Assembly (NCBI RefSeq): GCF_015277875.1
Contig: NZ_CP063814.1
Span: 930,001-994,000, forward strand
Length of the DNA: 64,000 nt
From: Microbacterium luteum
GTDB taxonomy: Bacteria; Actinomycetota; Actinomycetes; Actinomycetales; Microbacteriaceae
Direction of reading: 5' to 3'
This document shows, piece after piece, positions 30,031 to 38,233 of this stretch. Position numbers and translations under genes: made by a program. How positions within the stretch are numbered: position 1 is the stretch's first letter; each line of letters begins with the position of its first letter. The notes beneath the pieces were generated by a model, which was given only the letters and a program-made list of their open reading frames with translations, made no database searches and was not told the origin of the DNA.

Positions 30031-30249
30031 GCCGCGGGCGAACGCTTCCCGACCTACGCGCGGCGAGCGTGACTTATTCGTTATCTTCGGGTAGCCTGAA
30101 CCGGTCTTGCACCCGAGAAAGCCCGGGTTCCAGGATGCTGGGAAGGTCGCCTCACTGGCTCGTCGCCTTCGCAGCGAACCGCACACTGTGCCCCCGACAC
30201 CAGTGCCGACGAGTCAGCGCCCCCGGCGTCGAGGCGCCGGAGGATTGAC

Positions 30250-31179
30250 TTGGCTGAAGAGAACCACCCGCACGAAGAGCCCGACGTTCCCGTGGCGAGC
30301 CGCCGCGAGCGAGCACGACAGATGGCTTCCCGTGCGAAGAAGAGCGTGACCCGCCGCACCACCGTGGCGAAGAGCTCCGCTCCGGCAGCGAAGGCATCGC
30401 CGCGATCGTCGGCCCGCCGCCCGCTGCGCAGTCTCGTGATCTTCAGCATGGTCGGCGGTCTCGTCGCCACCGTCGGTCTCCCCGCCTACGGGGCCATCAC
30501 CCTTCCGTCGGACGAGCCGCAGACCCTTCAGCAGGTCGCCGCCGAAGACGCGCAGTCGCTCGTCATCGCCTCCGATGCCGACGCATCCGAGGAGCCGGTC
30601 GATCTCGGCCGCGAGAGCTACTCGGCGACGACGGCCGAGGAGATCGAAGAGAAGAAGGCCGAGGAGGCGGCGGCTGAGGCTGCTGCCGAGCGCGCGCGTC
30701 TTGCGGCTGCTGCCGCCAGTTCCGCCGAGACATCTCAGACGTCGTACTCGGTCGATCTGTCGATGGTGGCGCCGGGAACGGGAGCGGTGCGCTATCCGCT
30801 CGCCGGCGGCTACACCGTCGGCGACGGCTTCCTCGCCCGTGGCGGGTCGCACATGGGCGTCGACATGCTCATCGGCGGCGGAACGCCGATCTACGCGGCC
30901 GCCGGCGGCGTGGTCCGCATGTCGCAGGAGAGCCTCGGCGGCTACGGCGTCGCGGTCGTCATCGACCACGTCATCAACGGGCAGTCGGTCACCACGACCT
31001 ACGGTCACATGACCTACGGCAGCCGTCAGGTCGTCGCCGGTCAGACGGTCTCCGCGGGGCAGATCATCGGCCTCGTCGGATCGACCGGGCGCTCGACGGC
31101 GAACCACCTGCACTTCGAGGTCGCCATCGGCGGGTCGAACGTCGACCCCATGGCGTGGCTCGCGCAGAACGCCGGCTGA
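30250..31179 (+). CDS. secreted M23 peptidoglycan endopeptidase
   Basis: A 309-residue cell-wall hydrolase. It has a basic, Ser/Ala-rich cytoplasmic N-terminus (1-60), a membrane or signal helix (VIFSMVGGLVATVGLPAYGA), a coiled-coil-like Ala/Glu segment (about 128-155), and a C-terminal LytM domain. Zinc ligands are HMGVDM (H and D of the HxxxD motif) and HLHFEV; the active-site His lies in TYGHM. It probably cleaves peptide cross-links during growth. The start is TTG 30250, with GGAGG 7 nt upstream; no ATG or GTG suits. The 200-nt upstream leader could be structured. Confidence 0.9.
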   Translation: MAEENHPHEEPDVPVASRRERARQMASRAKKSVTRRTTVAKSSAPAAKASPRSSARRPLRSLVIFSMVGGLVATVGLPAYGAITLPSDEPQTLQQVAAEDAQSLVIASDADASEEPVDLGRESYSATTAEEIEEKKAEEAAAEAAAERARLAAAAASSAETSQTSYSVDLSMVAPGTGAVRYPLAGGYTVGDGFLARGGSHMGVDMLIGGGTPIYAAAGGVVRMSQESLGGYGVAVVIDHVINGQSVTTTYGHMTYGSRQVVAGQTVSAGQIIGLVGSTGRSTANHLHFEVAIGGSNVDPMAWLAQNAG

Positions 31180-31294
31180 CGCCGTCCGGCGTGTTCCTCG
31201 ACACGCCACGTCTCGTTCACCCGCGGATGCGACCCGACCTGTTGCTGCGTGCATTAGCCTGAGACCCGACGCTGAGAGAAGCGGAGGGAAGCTG

Positions 31295-31408
31295 ATGGAG
31301 AGTGCGCCCCGCATCCGAACCATGGATGCGCTCGGACTGCTCGTCCTTCGGCATTCTGTGAGCGGAAGCCGCGGTCCTGCCGTGGTCTTCAAGGCGCTGT
31401 CCGTGTGA
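31295..31408 (+). CDS. possible 37-residue small protein or leader peptide
   Basis: ATG 31295 opens a 37-codon frame (MESAPRIRTMDALGLLVLRH...) preceded by the strong ribosome site GGAGGGAAG. Its stop codon lies within the stem-loop of an intrinsic terminator. This is either a short secreted or membrane-edge peptide gene with its own terminator, or an attenuator leader. I recognise no homologue and no codon-run signature of an amino-acid leader. Confidence 0.4.
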   Translation: MESAPRIRTMDALGLLVLRHSVSGSRGPAVVFKALSV

Positions 31409-31421
31409 CAGCGCCTTTTTT
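31391..31421 (+). terminator. strong U-tailed intrinsic terminator
   Basis: An 11-bp stem (31391-31401 with 31407-31417) has a 5-nt loop and runs into six T residues. It is the only classical U-tailed terminator noticed in the window. Confidence 0.9.
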
Positions 31422-31495
31422 CATGCCCGAAACCTCTCGATTCGTCGCACTTCGAGGAGCCGCGAAGCCGTCCCGGCCGTTCGAGAGGAATCACT

Positions 31496-31993
31496 ATGCG
31501 CACCCTGGTGCTGAATGCCGGTTATGAGCCGCTGGCCGTCGTGTCGTTCAAGCGGGCACTCGTGCTCGTCATGAACGACAAGGCGACGGTCGTCGAGCAC
31601 ATCGATGGGCAACCCGTGTGGGGCACGGATGCCTCCTACGATCGACCGGCGGTGATCCTGCTGACGCGATACGTGCGCGTTCCCGGCGGGCGCCGCGTGC
31701 CGGTCACCCGACGGGGTGTGCTCCGCCGTGATGCGCACCGCTGCGGATACTGCGGCGCATCCGCCTCGACGATCGACCACGTGCTGCCGAGGTCGCGCGG
31801 GGGAGCGGATTCGTGGGAGAACCTCGTGGCGTGCTGCCTGCGCTGCAACAACGTCAAGGGTGATCGCACGCCGCAGGAGATGAGGTGGGAGCTGCGGTTC
31901 ACGCCGGGCCCGCCGCGCGGCGCGCAGTGGACGGTGCGGGGAACAGATCGCACCGACCCGCGGTGGGAGCCGTATCTCGCGCTCGCCGCCTGA
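31496..31993 (+). CDS. HNH endonuclease
   Basis: A 165-residue HNH nuclease-family protein of the type common in actinobacterial core genomes. The N-terminus is MRTLVLNAGYEPLAVVSFKR. Zinc-binding CGYCG and CLRC flank the HNH core TIDHVLPRSRGGADSWENLV, which is followed by NNVKGDRTP. The DH pair supplies the catalytic His. Biological role is unknown; DNA repair is possible, given the neighbouring SOS genes. GAGAGGA precedes the ATG. Confidence 0.9.
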   Translation: MRTLVLNAGYEPLAVVSFKRALVLVMNDKATVVEHIDGQPVWGTDASYDRPAVILLTRYVRVPGGRRVPVTRRGVLRRDAHRCGYCGASASTIDHVLPRSRGGADSWENLVACCLRCNNVKGDRTPQEMRWELRFTPGPPRGAQWTVRGTDRTDPRWEPYLALAA

Positions 31994-32071
31994 TTCTCCC
32001 GGATTCTCGAACAAAACTTCCGCTTCGGCCCCATCCGTGTCGGTGGTGGGCCCTATCGTCACGTCATCGCA

Positions 32072-32100
32072 TTGATTGACTAGAACATGTGTTCTAGCCT
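32072..32100 (+). promoter_or_regulatory. promoter of the imuA'-imuB-dnaE2 operon
   Basis: TTGATT (32072-32077) and TAGCCT (32095-32100) are spaced by 17 nt. The -10 ends six bases before the GTG at 32107. The LexA operator sits inside the promoter. Confidence 0.6.
32080..32097 (+). promoter_or_regulatory. LexA operator (SOS box)
   Basis: CTAGAACATGTGTTCTAG has 8-bp inverted arms around a central TG and includes GAAC-N4-GTTC, the actinobacterial SOS box. It overlaps the -10 of the mutasome promoter, so LexA would occlude polymerase. Confidence 0.9.
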
Positions 32101-32106
32101 GTGGAG

Positions 32107-32826
32107 GTGGCAGGGGTGGCGAGCATGCAGCAGACGGTCCGCGGTGACCGCAGCGGTGACGTGCGAGCGCTGCGGGCGCAGCTCGAGAAGGTGCAGGGCC
32201 GCCGGCTGGAAGGAACGACGCTTCCCGTGCATCCCGCCCTCGCCGACATCCTCCCCGGAGGAGGACTGCGATCGGGGTCGGTCTACGCCGTCGATCCGTC
32301 GCCGTCGTTGCTCTTCGCGCTCCTCGGCGCTCCCTCCCAAGCGGGGTCGTGGTGCGCGGCGGTGGGCATGCCCGATCTCGGGGTCGAGGCCGCCGAACGA
32401 CTCGGCGTCTCGCTGTCGCGGCTGGTCCTCATCCCCGATCCTGGGCCGCGCTGGCTGGCCGTGGCGGCCACCGTGTCGGAGGTGATGCCGATCGTCGCCG
32501 TGCGACCGGCCTCGCGCGTCGGCGATGCCGACGCCGCGCGCTTCGCCGCACGGCTGCGAGACCGCGACGGCGTGCTTCTGGTGCAGGGGCGCTGGCCGCA
32601 GGCGGAGGCGACGATCCGGGTGGCGGAGCCGGAGTGGACGGGGTTGGGGGCAGGACACGGGTATCTGTCGGACCGGGGCGTGACCGTCGAGGTCTCGAGC
32701 CGTCGACTGCCCACGCCGCGACGGGGGCGGCTGTCCCTTCCCGCGGCGGACGGGAGCGTCGTCCGCGTGCGGGAGGAGGAGGGCATCCGGCAGACGGGGC
32801 GGATGCGCCTCGAGGCGGTGGGGTGA
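32107..32826 (+). CDS. imuA': ImuA'-type mutasome accessory protein
   Basis: A 239-residue RecA-like or ImuA' protein acting with ImuB and DnaE2 in damage-induced mutagenesis. The N-terminal coiled segment DVRALRAQLEKVQGRR is followed by the degenerate RecA core, which lacks a Walker A lysine; this agrees with actinobacterial ImuA'. The start is uncertain: GTG 32107 fits leaderless spacing from TAGCCT, while GTG 32116 has GGAGG upstream. Its stop overlaps the imuB start (TGATG), so the two are coupled. LexA control is read from the operator upstream. Confidence 0.85.
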   Translation: MAGVASMQQTVRGDRSGDVRALRAQLEKVQGRRLEGTTLPVHPALADILPGGGLRSGSVYAVDPSPSLLFALLGAPSQAGSWCAAVGMPDLGVEAAERLGVSLSRLVLIPDPGPRWLAVAATVSEVMPIVAVRPASRVGDADAARFAARLRDRDGVLLVQGRWPQAEATIRVAEPEWTGLGAGHGYLSDRGVTVEVSSRRLPTPRRGRLSLPAADGSVVRVREEEGIRQTGRMRLEAVG

Positions 32827-34409
32827 TGTCCGCGGCGACGGTGCAGACCCGCAGCCTCGTGCTGTGGGTGCCCGACTGGCCGGTGGTGGCGCTGTCGCGT
32901 GAACGGGCGGCGCCGGTGGAGCATCCGCTGGCAGTCGTGGAGAACAACACCGTGGTCGCCTGTTCGGCGGCCGCGCGCGTCGAACGCGTGCGGCGCGGTC
33001 AGCGTCGACGCGACGCCCAGGCCCGATGTCCCGATCTCGAGATCGTCGCCGCCGACCCGGCGCGGGACCATCGGGTGTTCGCGTCGGTGGTCTCCGCCGT
33101 GGAGGAGCGGGCTCCGGGGGTGCAGATCATGCGCCCGGGGCTCTGCGCGCTCCGGGCGCGGGGGCCGGCGCGGTACTACGGGGGCGAGCGGGATGCCGCC
33201 GAGGTGCTGCGCGAGGCGGTGCGCGCGCTGGGCGTGACCGACGTGCGGGCGGGGATCGCCGACGGACCGTTCACCGCGGAGCAGGCCGCTCGCTCGGGCA
33301 CGACGCCGCGCGACACGGTGCGGGTAGTCGTCGACGGTGGGGCGGGGGCGTACCTCTCCGGCCTGTCGGTGGCCGTGCTCGACGACGCGTTCGTCACCGG
33401 GGCCGGGGCGGCACCGGGTGAGATCGCCGGCCTCCTGGCGCGGCTCGGGGTGCACACGCTCGGACAGTTCGCAGGCATGGACGTCGATCGGGTGCGCGAG
33501 CGGTTCGGGGAGCGGGGTGTGCGGCTGCACTCCCTCGCCGCGGGGGAGGATTCCCGGGGCGTCGAGCCCCGTGTGCCGCCGCCGGAGCTGCACCGGGAGG
33601 TGGCGTTCGAGCCGCCGCTGGAGATCGCCGATCAGGTGGCGTTCGGCATGCGCGTTGCCGCGGAGGAGTTCCTCGCCGGGCTCGGCGCGGTCGATCTGGT
33701 GTGCACCGAGCTGCGCGTGGAGCTCACCGGCGATCGGGGGGAGCGCAGCGAGCGGGTGTGGCTGCATCCGGGATCGTTCGACGCCGCTTCGGTGGTCGAC
33801 CGGGTGCGCTGGCAGCTGAGCGAGGACACCGCCGAGGGGATGCTGGCCAGCGGCGTGTCCGTGGTGCGCATCTCTCCCGAGGCGGTCGACGCGGCGGCCC
33901 ACCACGCCCCCACGGTGTTCGGTTCGGGGGCGGAGGAGCGCGTGCATCACGCGCTGTCGCGGGTGCAGGCGATGCTCGGGCATCGCGGTGTGGTGACACC
34001 GGCGGTGGGGGGAGGCCGGTGGCTGTCGGAGCGTCAGGTGATGGTGCCGTGGGGAGACCGCGCGGTGCTCGAGCACGACCGAGGGCAGCCGTGGCCGGGG
34101 AGTCTGCCCGATCCGCTTCCGGGAACGGTGTTCGCCGATCCTCCCGCGGTGAGCGTGGTCTCGCCGCGCGGCGAGAGCGTGTCCGTTGATGACCGCGGCC
34201 GCCTCAGCGATCCCCCCGCCGAGATGACCGAGGGAGGGTCGCGCCGGGGCATCCGCTCGTGGGCGGGACCGTGGCCGGTCTTCGAGCGCACGTGGGATGC
34301 CGCGAGGGCGCGTCGGGCGCACCGATTCCAGATGATCGACGCCGCCGGTGTCGCCTGGCTGCTGGTGTGCCAGTCCGGCGTGTGGCGGGCCGAGGCGAGG
34401 TACGACTGA
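32826..34409 (+). CDS. imuB: ImuB inactive Y-family polymerase adaptor
   Basis: A 527-residue Y-family polymerase homologue. The N-terminus SLVLWVPDWPVVALSRERAA occupies the place of the first catalytic acidic motif but lacks the Asp, and the second (SxDE) motif is also missing. It is therefore a catalytically dead clamp-binding hub that recruits DnaE2. HhH-type ARLGVHTLGQFAGMDVDRVR and little-finger segments follow. It is coupled on both sides to imuA' and dnaE2 by TGATG overlaps. SOS-induced. Confidence 0.92.
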   Translation: MSAATVQTRSLVLWVPDWPVVALSRERAAPVEHPLAVVENNTVVACSAAARVERVRRGQRRRDAQARCPDLEIVAADPARDHRVFASVVSAVEERAPGVQIMRPGLCALRARGPARYYGGERDAAEVLREAVRALGVTDVRAGIADGPFTAEQAARSGTTPRDTVRVVVDGGAGAYLSGLSVAVLDDAFVTGAGAAPGEIAGLLARLGVHTLGQFAGMDVDRVRERFGERGVRLHSLAAGEDSRGVEPRVPPPELHREVAFEPPLEIADQVAFGMRVAAEEFLAGLGAVDLVCTELRVELTGDRGERSERVWLHPGSFDAASVVDRVRWQLSEDTAEGMLASGVSVVRISPEAVDAAAHHAPTVFGSGAEERVHHALSRVQAMLGHRGVVTPAVGGGRWLSERQVMVPWGDRAVLEHDRGQPWPGSLPDPLPGTVFADPPAVSVVSPRGESVSVDDRGRLSDPPAEMTEGGSRRGIRSWAGPWPVFERTWDAARARRAHRFQMIDAAGVAWLLVCQSGVWRAEARYD

Positions 34410-37400
34410 TGGGCTGGCGGAACCCGCCGGTGCCGTGGTCGGAGATGGAGGGGCTGCTCAGCGACCGGCGACGGCCGGGGAACCGGCCCGCCGGGGCCGA
34501 CGGCGGCGACAGTCCGGCCTGGTCGACCAAGCGCGCTCCCTACGTGCCGCCGGTGATCGAGCGTCCGGCGGGGGCGGTGCCCTACGCCGAGCTGCACGCT
34601 CACTCGTCGTTCTCGTTTCTCGACGGCGCCTCGTCGCCCGAGGAGCTCGCCGAGGAGGCGGAGCGGCAGGGGCTCCATGCCCTTGCGATCACCGACCACG
34701 ACGGCTTCTACGGCATCGTCCGCTTCGCCGAGGCCGCCGAGGGTCTCCGGCTGAAGACGGTGTTCGGGGCGGAGCTGTCTCTCGAACTGCCCGCGCCGCA
34801 GAACGGCGAACCCGATCCCGTCGGCGCCCACCTGCTCGTGCTCGCCCGCGGCGAGGAGGGCTATCACCGGCTCGCCGGCGCCCTCACCCACGCCCAGCTC
34901 GCCGGGCGCGAGAAGGGCCGGCCGGTCTACGACCTCGACGACCTGGCCGCGCGCTCCCGCGACGCGTCGGGGACCGGGCACTGGGTGATCATGACCGGAT
35001 GCCGCAAGGGCACCGTGCGCCGCGCGCTCGCCGCCTCCGGCGCCGCCGGTGCCGCGACAGAGCTCGACCGGCTCATCGAGCGGTTCGGCGCCGACGCGGT
35101 GTGCGTCGAGCTGATCGATCACGGCTCTCCGCTGGATTCGCGACACAACGATGTGCTGTTCGCCCTCGCGCGGGAGCGGGGCCTGGATGTGGTGGCCACC
35201 AACAACGTGCACTACGCCGTTCCCGAGCGCGCACACCTGGCCGCCGCGGTCGCCGCGGTGCGGGCGCATCGGGGGCTCGATGAGATCGACGGGTGGCTGC
35301 CCGCCCACGACGGCGCGCACGTGCGCTCGGGGGCCGAGATGGCGGAGCGGTTCGCGCGGTATCCCGGGGTGATCGAGCGCACGGTGACGCTCGCCGACGA
35401 ACTGGCCTTCCCGCTGCGTCGGGCCCGGCCCTCGCTGCCGCGTCAGGAGGTTCCCGACGGTCACACGCCGATGAGCTGGCTGCGTCACCTGGTGTGGGAG
35501 GCGGTGCCACGGAAGTATCCGGATCTCACCGACGACGACGCCGCGCGCATCGACAAGGAGCTCGGGGTGATCGAGGTGAAGGACTTCCCCGGCTACTTCC
35601 TCATCGTGCACGGCATCGTGCAGGAGGCGCGTCGGCGGGGCATCCTGTGTCAGGGGCGCGGGTCGGCCGCCAACAGTGCGGTCTGCTATCTGCTCGACAT
35701 CACCGCGGTGGACTCGATCGCCTACAAGCTGCCGTTCGAGCGGTTCCTGTCGTCGCTGCGCGATGAGGAGCCCGACATCGACGTCGATTTCGACTCGGAT
35801 CGCCGCGAGGAGATCATCCAGTGGGTCTATGAGCGTTACGGGCGGGAGCGTGCCGCGCAGGTGTCGAACGTCATCCAGTACCGGCCGAAGAATGCCGTGC
35901 GCGATATGGCGAAGGCGCTGGGGCATTCGCCGGGGCAGCAGGATGCGTGGTCGAAGCAGGTGGAGCGCTGGGGGGCCTCGCTCGACAGCGCGCCCGACCA
36001 CGACATCCCGGACCGTGTCATCGCGTACGCGTCCGAGCTGCTGAAGGCCCCGCGACACCTCGGCATCCACTCCGGCGGCATGGTGCTCACTGACCGGCCC
36101 GTCGGTGAGGTGGTGCCCATCGAGCACGCGCGCATGGCGGGGCGCACCGTCATCCAGTGGGACAAAGACGATGCCGCATGGATGGGGCTGGTGAAGTTCG
36201 ACCTGCTGGGCCTGGGGATGCTCGCCGCGATCCAGTACTGCTTCGACATGATCCGTGCGGCCACGGGGGAGGAGTGGGAGCTGTCGACCATCCCCAAGGA
36301 GGAGCGGGCGGTGTACGACATGCTGTGTCGTGCCGATTCGATCGGGGTCTTCCAGGTCGAATCCCGTGCCCAGATGGGGCTGCTGCCGCGGTTGCAGCCG
36401 CGCCGGTTCTACGACCTCGTGGTGCAGATCGCCCTCATTCGGCCCGGCCCCATTCAGGGGGGCGCGGTGCATCCGTTCGTGCGGCGCAAGCTCGGTCACG
36501 AACCGGTCGTCTACGCGCATCCGAAGCTCGAGTCGGTGCTGGAACGCACGATGGGCGTGCCGGTGTTCCAGGAGCAGCTGATGCAGATGGCGATGGCGGT
36601 GGGGGAGTGCACCGGTGAAGACGCCGATCTGCTGCGGCGGGCGATGGGCTCCAAACGCGGGGTGGAGCGCATCGAGTCGCTGCGCGAGAAGCTGTACGAG
36701 GGCATGGCCAGCAATGGCCTGGTCGGAGAGGCCGCCGACGCGATCTACGCGAAGATCCAGGCGTTCGCGAACTTCGGCTTCGCCGAGTCGCACTCGCTGT
36801 CGTTCGGCCTGCTCGTCTATGCCAGCTCGTGGATCAAGCTGCACTACCCGGCGGCGTTCCTCGCGGGGCTGCTGCGCGCCCAGCCGATGGGGTTCTATTC
36901 GCCGGCGACGCTCACCGCCGACGCCCGCCGCCACGGCGTCGAGGTGCGGCGCCCCGATCTGCACGCCTCCGGGGTCGAGGCGGTTCTCGAACCGGTGTCG
37001 GGGGATGCGGTGGCGGCGCCCACCGGGCGTGCCGCATGCGCGGAGCGCGTCCAGGATCCCGTCGGCGACTTCGACCCCCAGGGGGTGGATGAGTCGGCAG
37101 CTCATCGCCGCGACGCCGGCTACGCCGTGCGGCTGGGGCTGGCGGCGATCAAGGGCATCGGTGCGGCACCGGCCGGCCGCATCGTCGCCGAGCGGGGGAG
37201 CGGTGGGCCGTTCCGTGACATGCGGGATCTCGTGCGGCGCACCGGGCTCACCGCCGCGCAGCTTGAGGCGCTCGCCACGGCCGGGGCCTTCGAGTGTCTC
37301 GGGCTCAGCCGGCGCGAGGCGATCTGGATGGCGGGAGACGCCGCGCAGGATCGCGCCGAATACCTTCCGGACTCGCTGGTCGCGGTGCAACCGCCGCTGT

Positions 37401-37825
37401 TCACCGACCCCTCCGGCTACGACGTGCTCGCCGCCGACCTGTGGGCGACGGGCGTCTCGACCGACGACCATCCGATGACGCACTTCCGGTCTCGGCTCGA
37501 CGCGCGCGGCGTGCTGACTTCGGCGGGGCTGCGCACCCACGAGACCGGTCGCCGCGTCGAGGTCGCCGGGCTCGTCACCCACCGGCAGCGCCCGGCGACG
37601 GCATCCGGGGTGACCTTCATCAACCTCGAAGACGAGCACGGGCTCGTGAACGTGATCTGCTCGGTCGGGGTGTGGAACAGGTATCGGCGGGTGGTGCGCG
37701 ACGCACCGGCGCTCATCGTGCGGGGCATGCTGGAGCGCTCGGTCGAGGGCGTGACGAATCTGCTCGCCGACCGCTTCGATGACCTGCGGGTGGATGTGCC
37801 CCACAACGCGCGGAACTTCCGCTGA
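34409..37825 (+). CDS. dnaE2: error-prone DNA polymerase DnaE2
   Basis: A 1138-residue C-family alpha subunit for translesion synthesis. The PHP domain starts YAELHAHSSFSFLDGASSPE with ITDHDGFYG. The palm catalytic Asp residues lie in DEEPDIDVDFDSDRREEI. GRGSAANSAVCYLLDIT, the HhH pair VRLGLAAIKGIGAAPAG and the OB fold EVAGLVTHRQRPATASGVTF follow. The length agrees with DnaE2, shorter than replicative DnaE1. It is the last gene of the SOS operon. Confidence 0.97.
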   Translation: MGWRNPPVPWSEMEGLLSDRRRPGNRPAGADGGDSPAWSTKRAPYVPPVIERPAGAVPYAELHAHSSFSFLDGASSPEELAEEAERQGLHALAITDHDGFYGIVRFAEAAEGLRLKTVFGAELSLELPAPQNGEPDPVGAHLLVLARGEEGYHRLAGALTHAQLAGREKGRPVYDLDDLAARSRDASGTGHWVIMTGCRKGTVRRALAASGAAGAATELDRLIERFGADAVCVELIDHGSPLDSRHNDVLFALARERGLDVVATNNVHYAVPERAHLAAAVAAVRAHRGLDEIDGWLPAHDGAHVRSGAEMAERFARYPGVIERTVTLADELAFPLRRARPSLPRQEVPDGHTPMSWLRHLVWEAVPRKYPDLTDDDAARIDKELGVIEVKDFPGYFLIVHGIVQEARRRGILCQGRGSAANSAVCYLLDITAVDSIAYKLPFERFLSSLRDEEPDIDVDFDSDRREEIIQWVYERYGRERAAQVSNVIQYRPKNAVRDMAKALGHSPGQQDAWSKQVERWGASLDSAPDHDIPDRVIAYASELLKAPRHLGIHSGGMVLTDRPVGEVVPIEHARMAGRTVIQWDKDDAAWMGLVKFDLLGLGMLAAIQYCFDMIRAATGEEWELSTIPKEERAVYDMLCRADSIGVFQVESRAQMGLLPRLQPRRFYDLVVQIALIRPGPIQGGAVHPFVRRKLGHEPVVYAHPKLESVLERTMGVPVFQEQLMQMAMAVGECTGEDADLLRRAMGSKRGVERIESLREKLYEGMASNGLVGEAADAIYAKIQAFANFGFAESHSLSFGLLVYASSWIKLHYPAAFLAGLLRAQPMGFYSPATLTADARRHGVEVRRPDLHASGVEAVLEPVSGDAVAAPTGRAACAERVQDPVGDFDPQGVDESAAHRRDAGYAVRLGLAAIKGIGAAPAGRIVAERGSGGPFRDMRDLVRRTGLTAAQLEALATAGAFECLGLSRREAIWMAGDAAQDRAEYLPDSLVAVQPPLFTDPSGYDVLAADLWATGVSTDDHPMTHFRSRLDARGVLTSAGLRTHETGRRVEVAGLVTHRQRPATASGVTFINLEDEHGLVNVICSVGVWNRYRRVVRDAPALIVRGMLERSVEGVTNLLADRFDDLRVDVPHNARNFR

Positions 37826-37868
37826 CGCGCCGGACCGCCGAGCCTTGGCCGGTAGACTTCTGCGGCCA

Positions 37869-37940
37869 GCCTCTGTAGCTCAATGGAAGAGCAGTTGCGT
37901 CCTAAGCAAACGGTTGGGGGTTCGAGTCCCTCCAGGGGCA
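37869..37940 (+). tRNA. tRNA-Arg (anticodon CCT)
   Basis: Acceptor GCCTCTG pairs with CAGGGGC, the T arm is GGGGGTTCGAGTCCCTCC, and the anticodon loop GTCCTAA gives CCT for AGG codons. CCA is not encoded. A TAGACT box is at 37853. The gene marks the left boundary of the accessory island. Confidence 0.92.
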
Positions 37941-37981
37941 CCGATTGTTCCACGTCAGACCGGGATGTTGACCGGCGTGGT

Positions 37982-38233
37982 CTAAGTGGTCGAGCGTTGC
38001 TCGATCGCGCGGCGCACTGCCGCCAGTGCGAGTCGGTCGGACGGTAGCCAATCGACCACGTTCAGTTCATCGGGATGCAGCCAACGGATCTCGTCATGGT
38101 CCTCGCCGAGAACAGGCTCTTCCAAGACGATGGCTGCCACGAAGAGTCGTAGGACATGCTTGTCGCTGATCCGCCACGGTGAATCGTCGTCGAGGACCTC
38201 TTCGAGCACGGAGATCCTCGTATGCAGGGCGGA
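37982..38233 (-). pseudogene. NUDIX hydrolase, C-terminal half cut off by IS30
   Basis: 83 codons from SALHTRISVLEEVLDD to the stop, including VLRLFVAAIVLEEPVLGEDH and a DEIRWLHPDEL segment typical of the MutT C-terminus. Joining it to the N-terminal half (39676-39846) across the IS30 element gives an in-frame protein of about 140 residues, a normal MutT length. The fragment has no start or promoter of its own. Confidence 0.85.

Noticed and set aside
30060-30249. A c-di-AMP (ydaO) riboswitch before the M23 peptidase
   Set aside because: Such riboswitches often precede cell-wall hydrolase genes, but I could not find the conserved core motifs. A covariance-model search would decide.
34034-37804. 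A minus-strand frame of about 1250 codons
   Set aside because: It lies opposite imuB and dnaE2, whose domains are unmistakable. No domain is recognisable in the antisense product.
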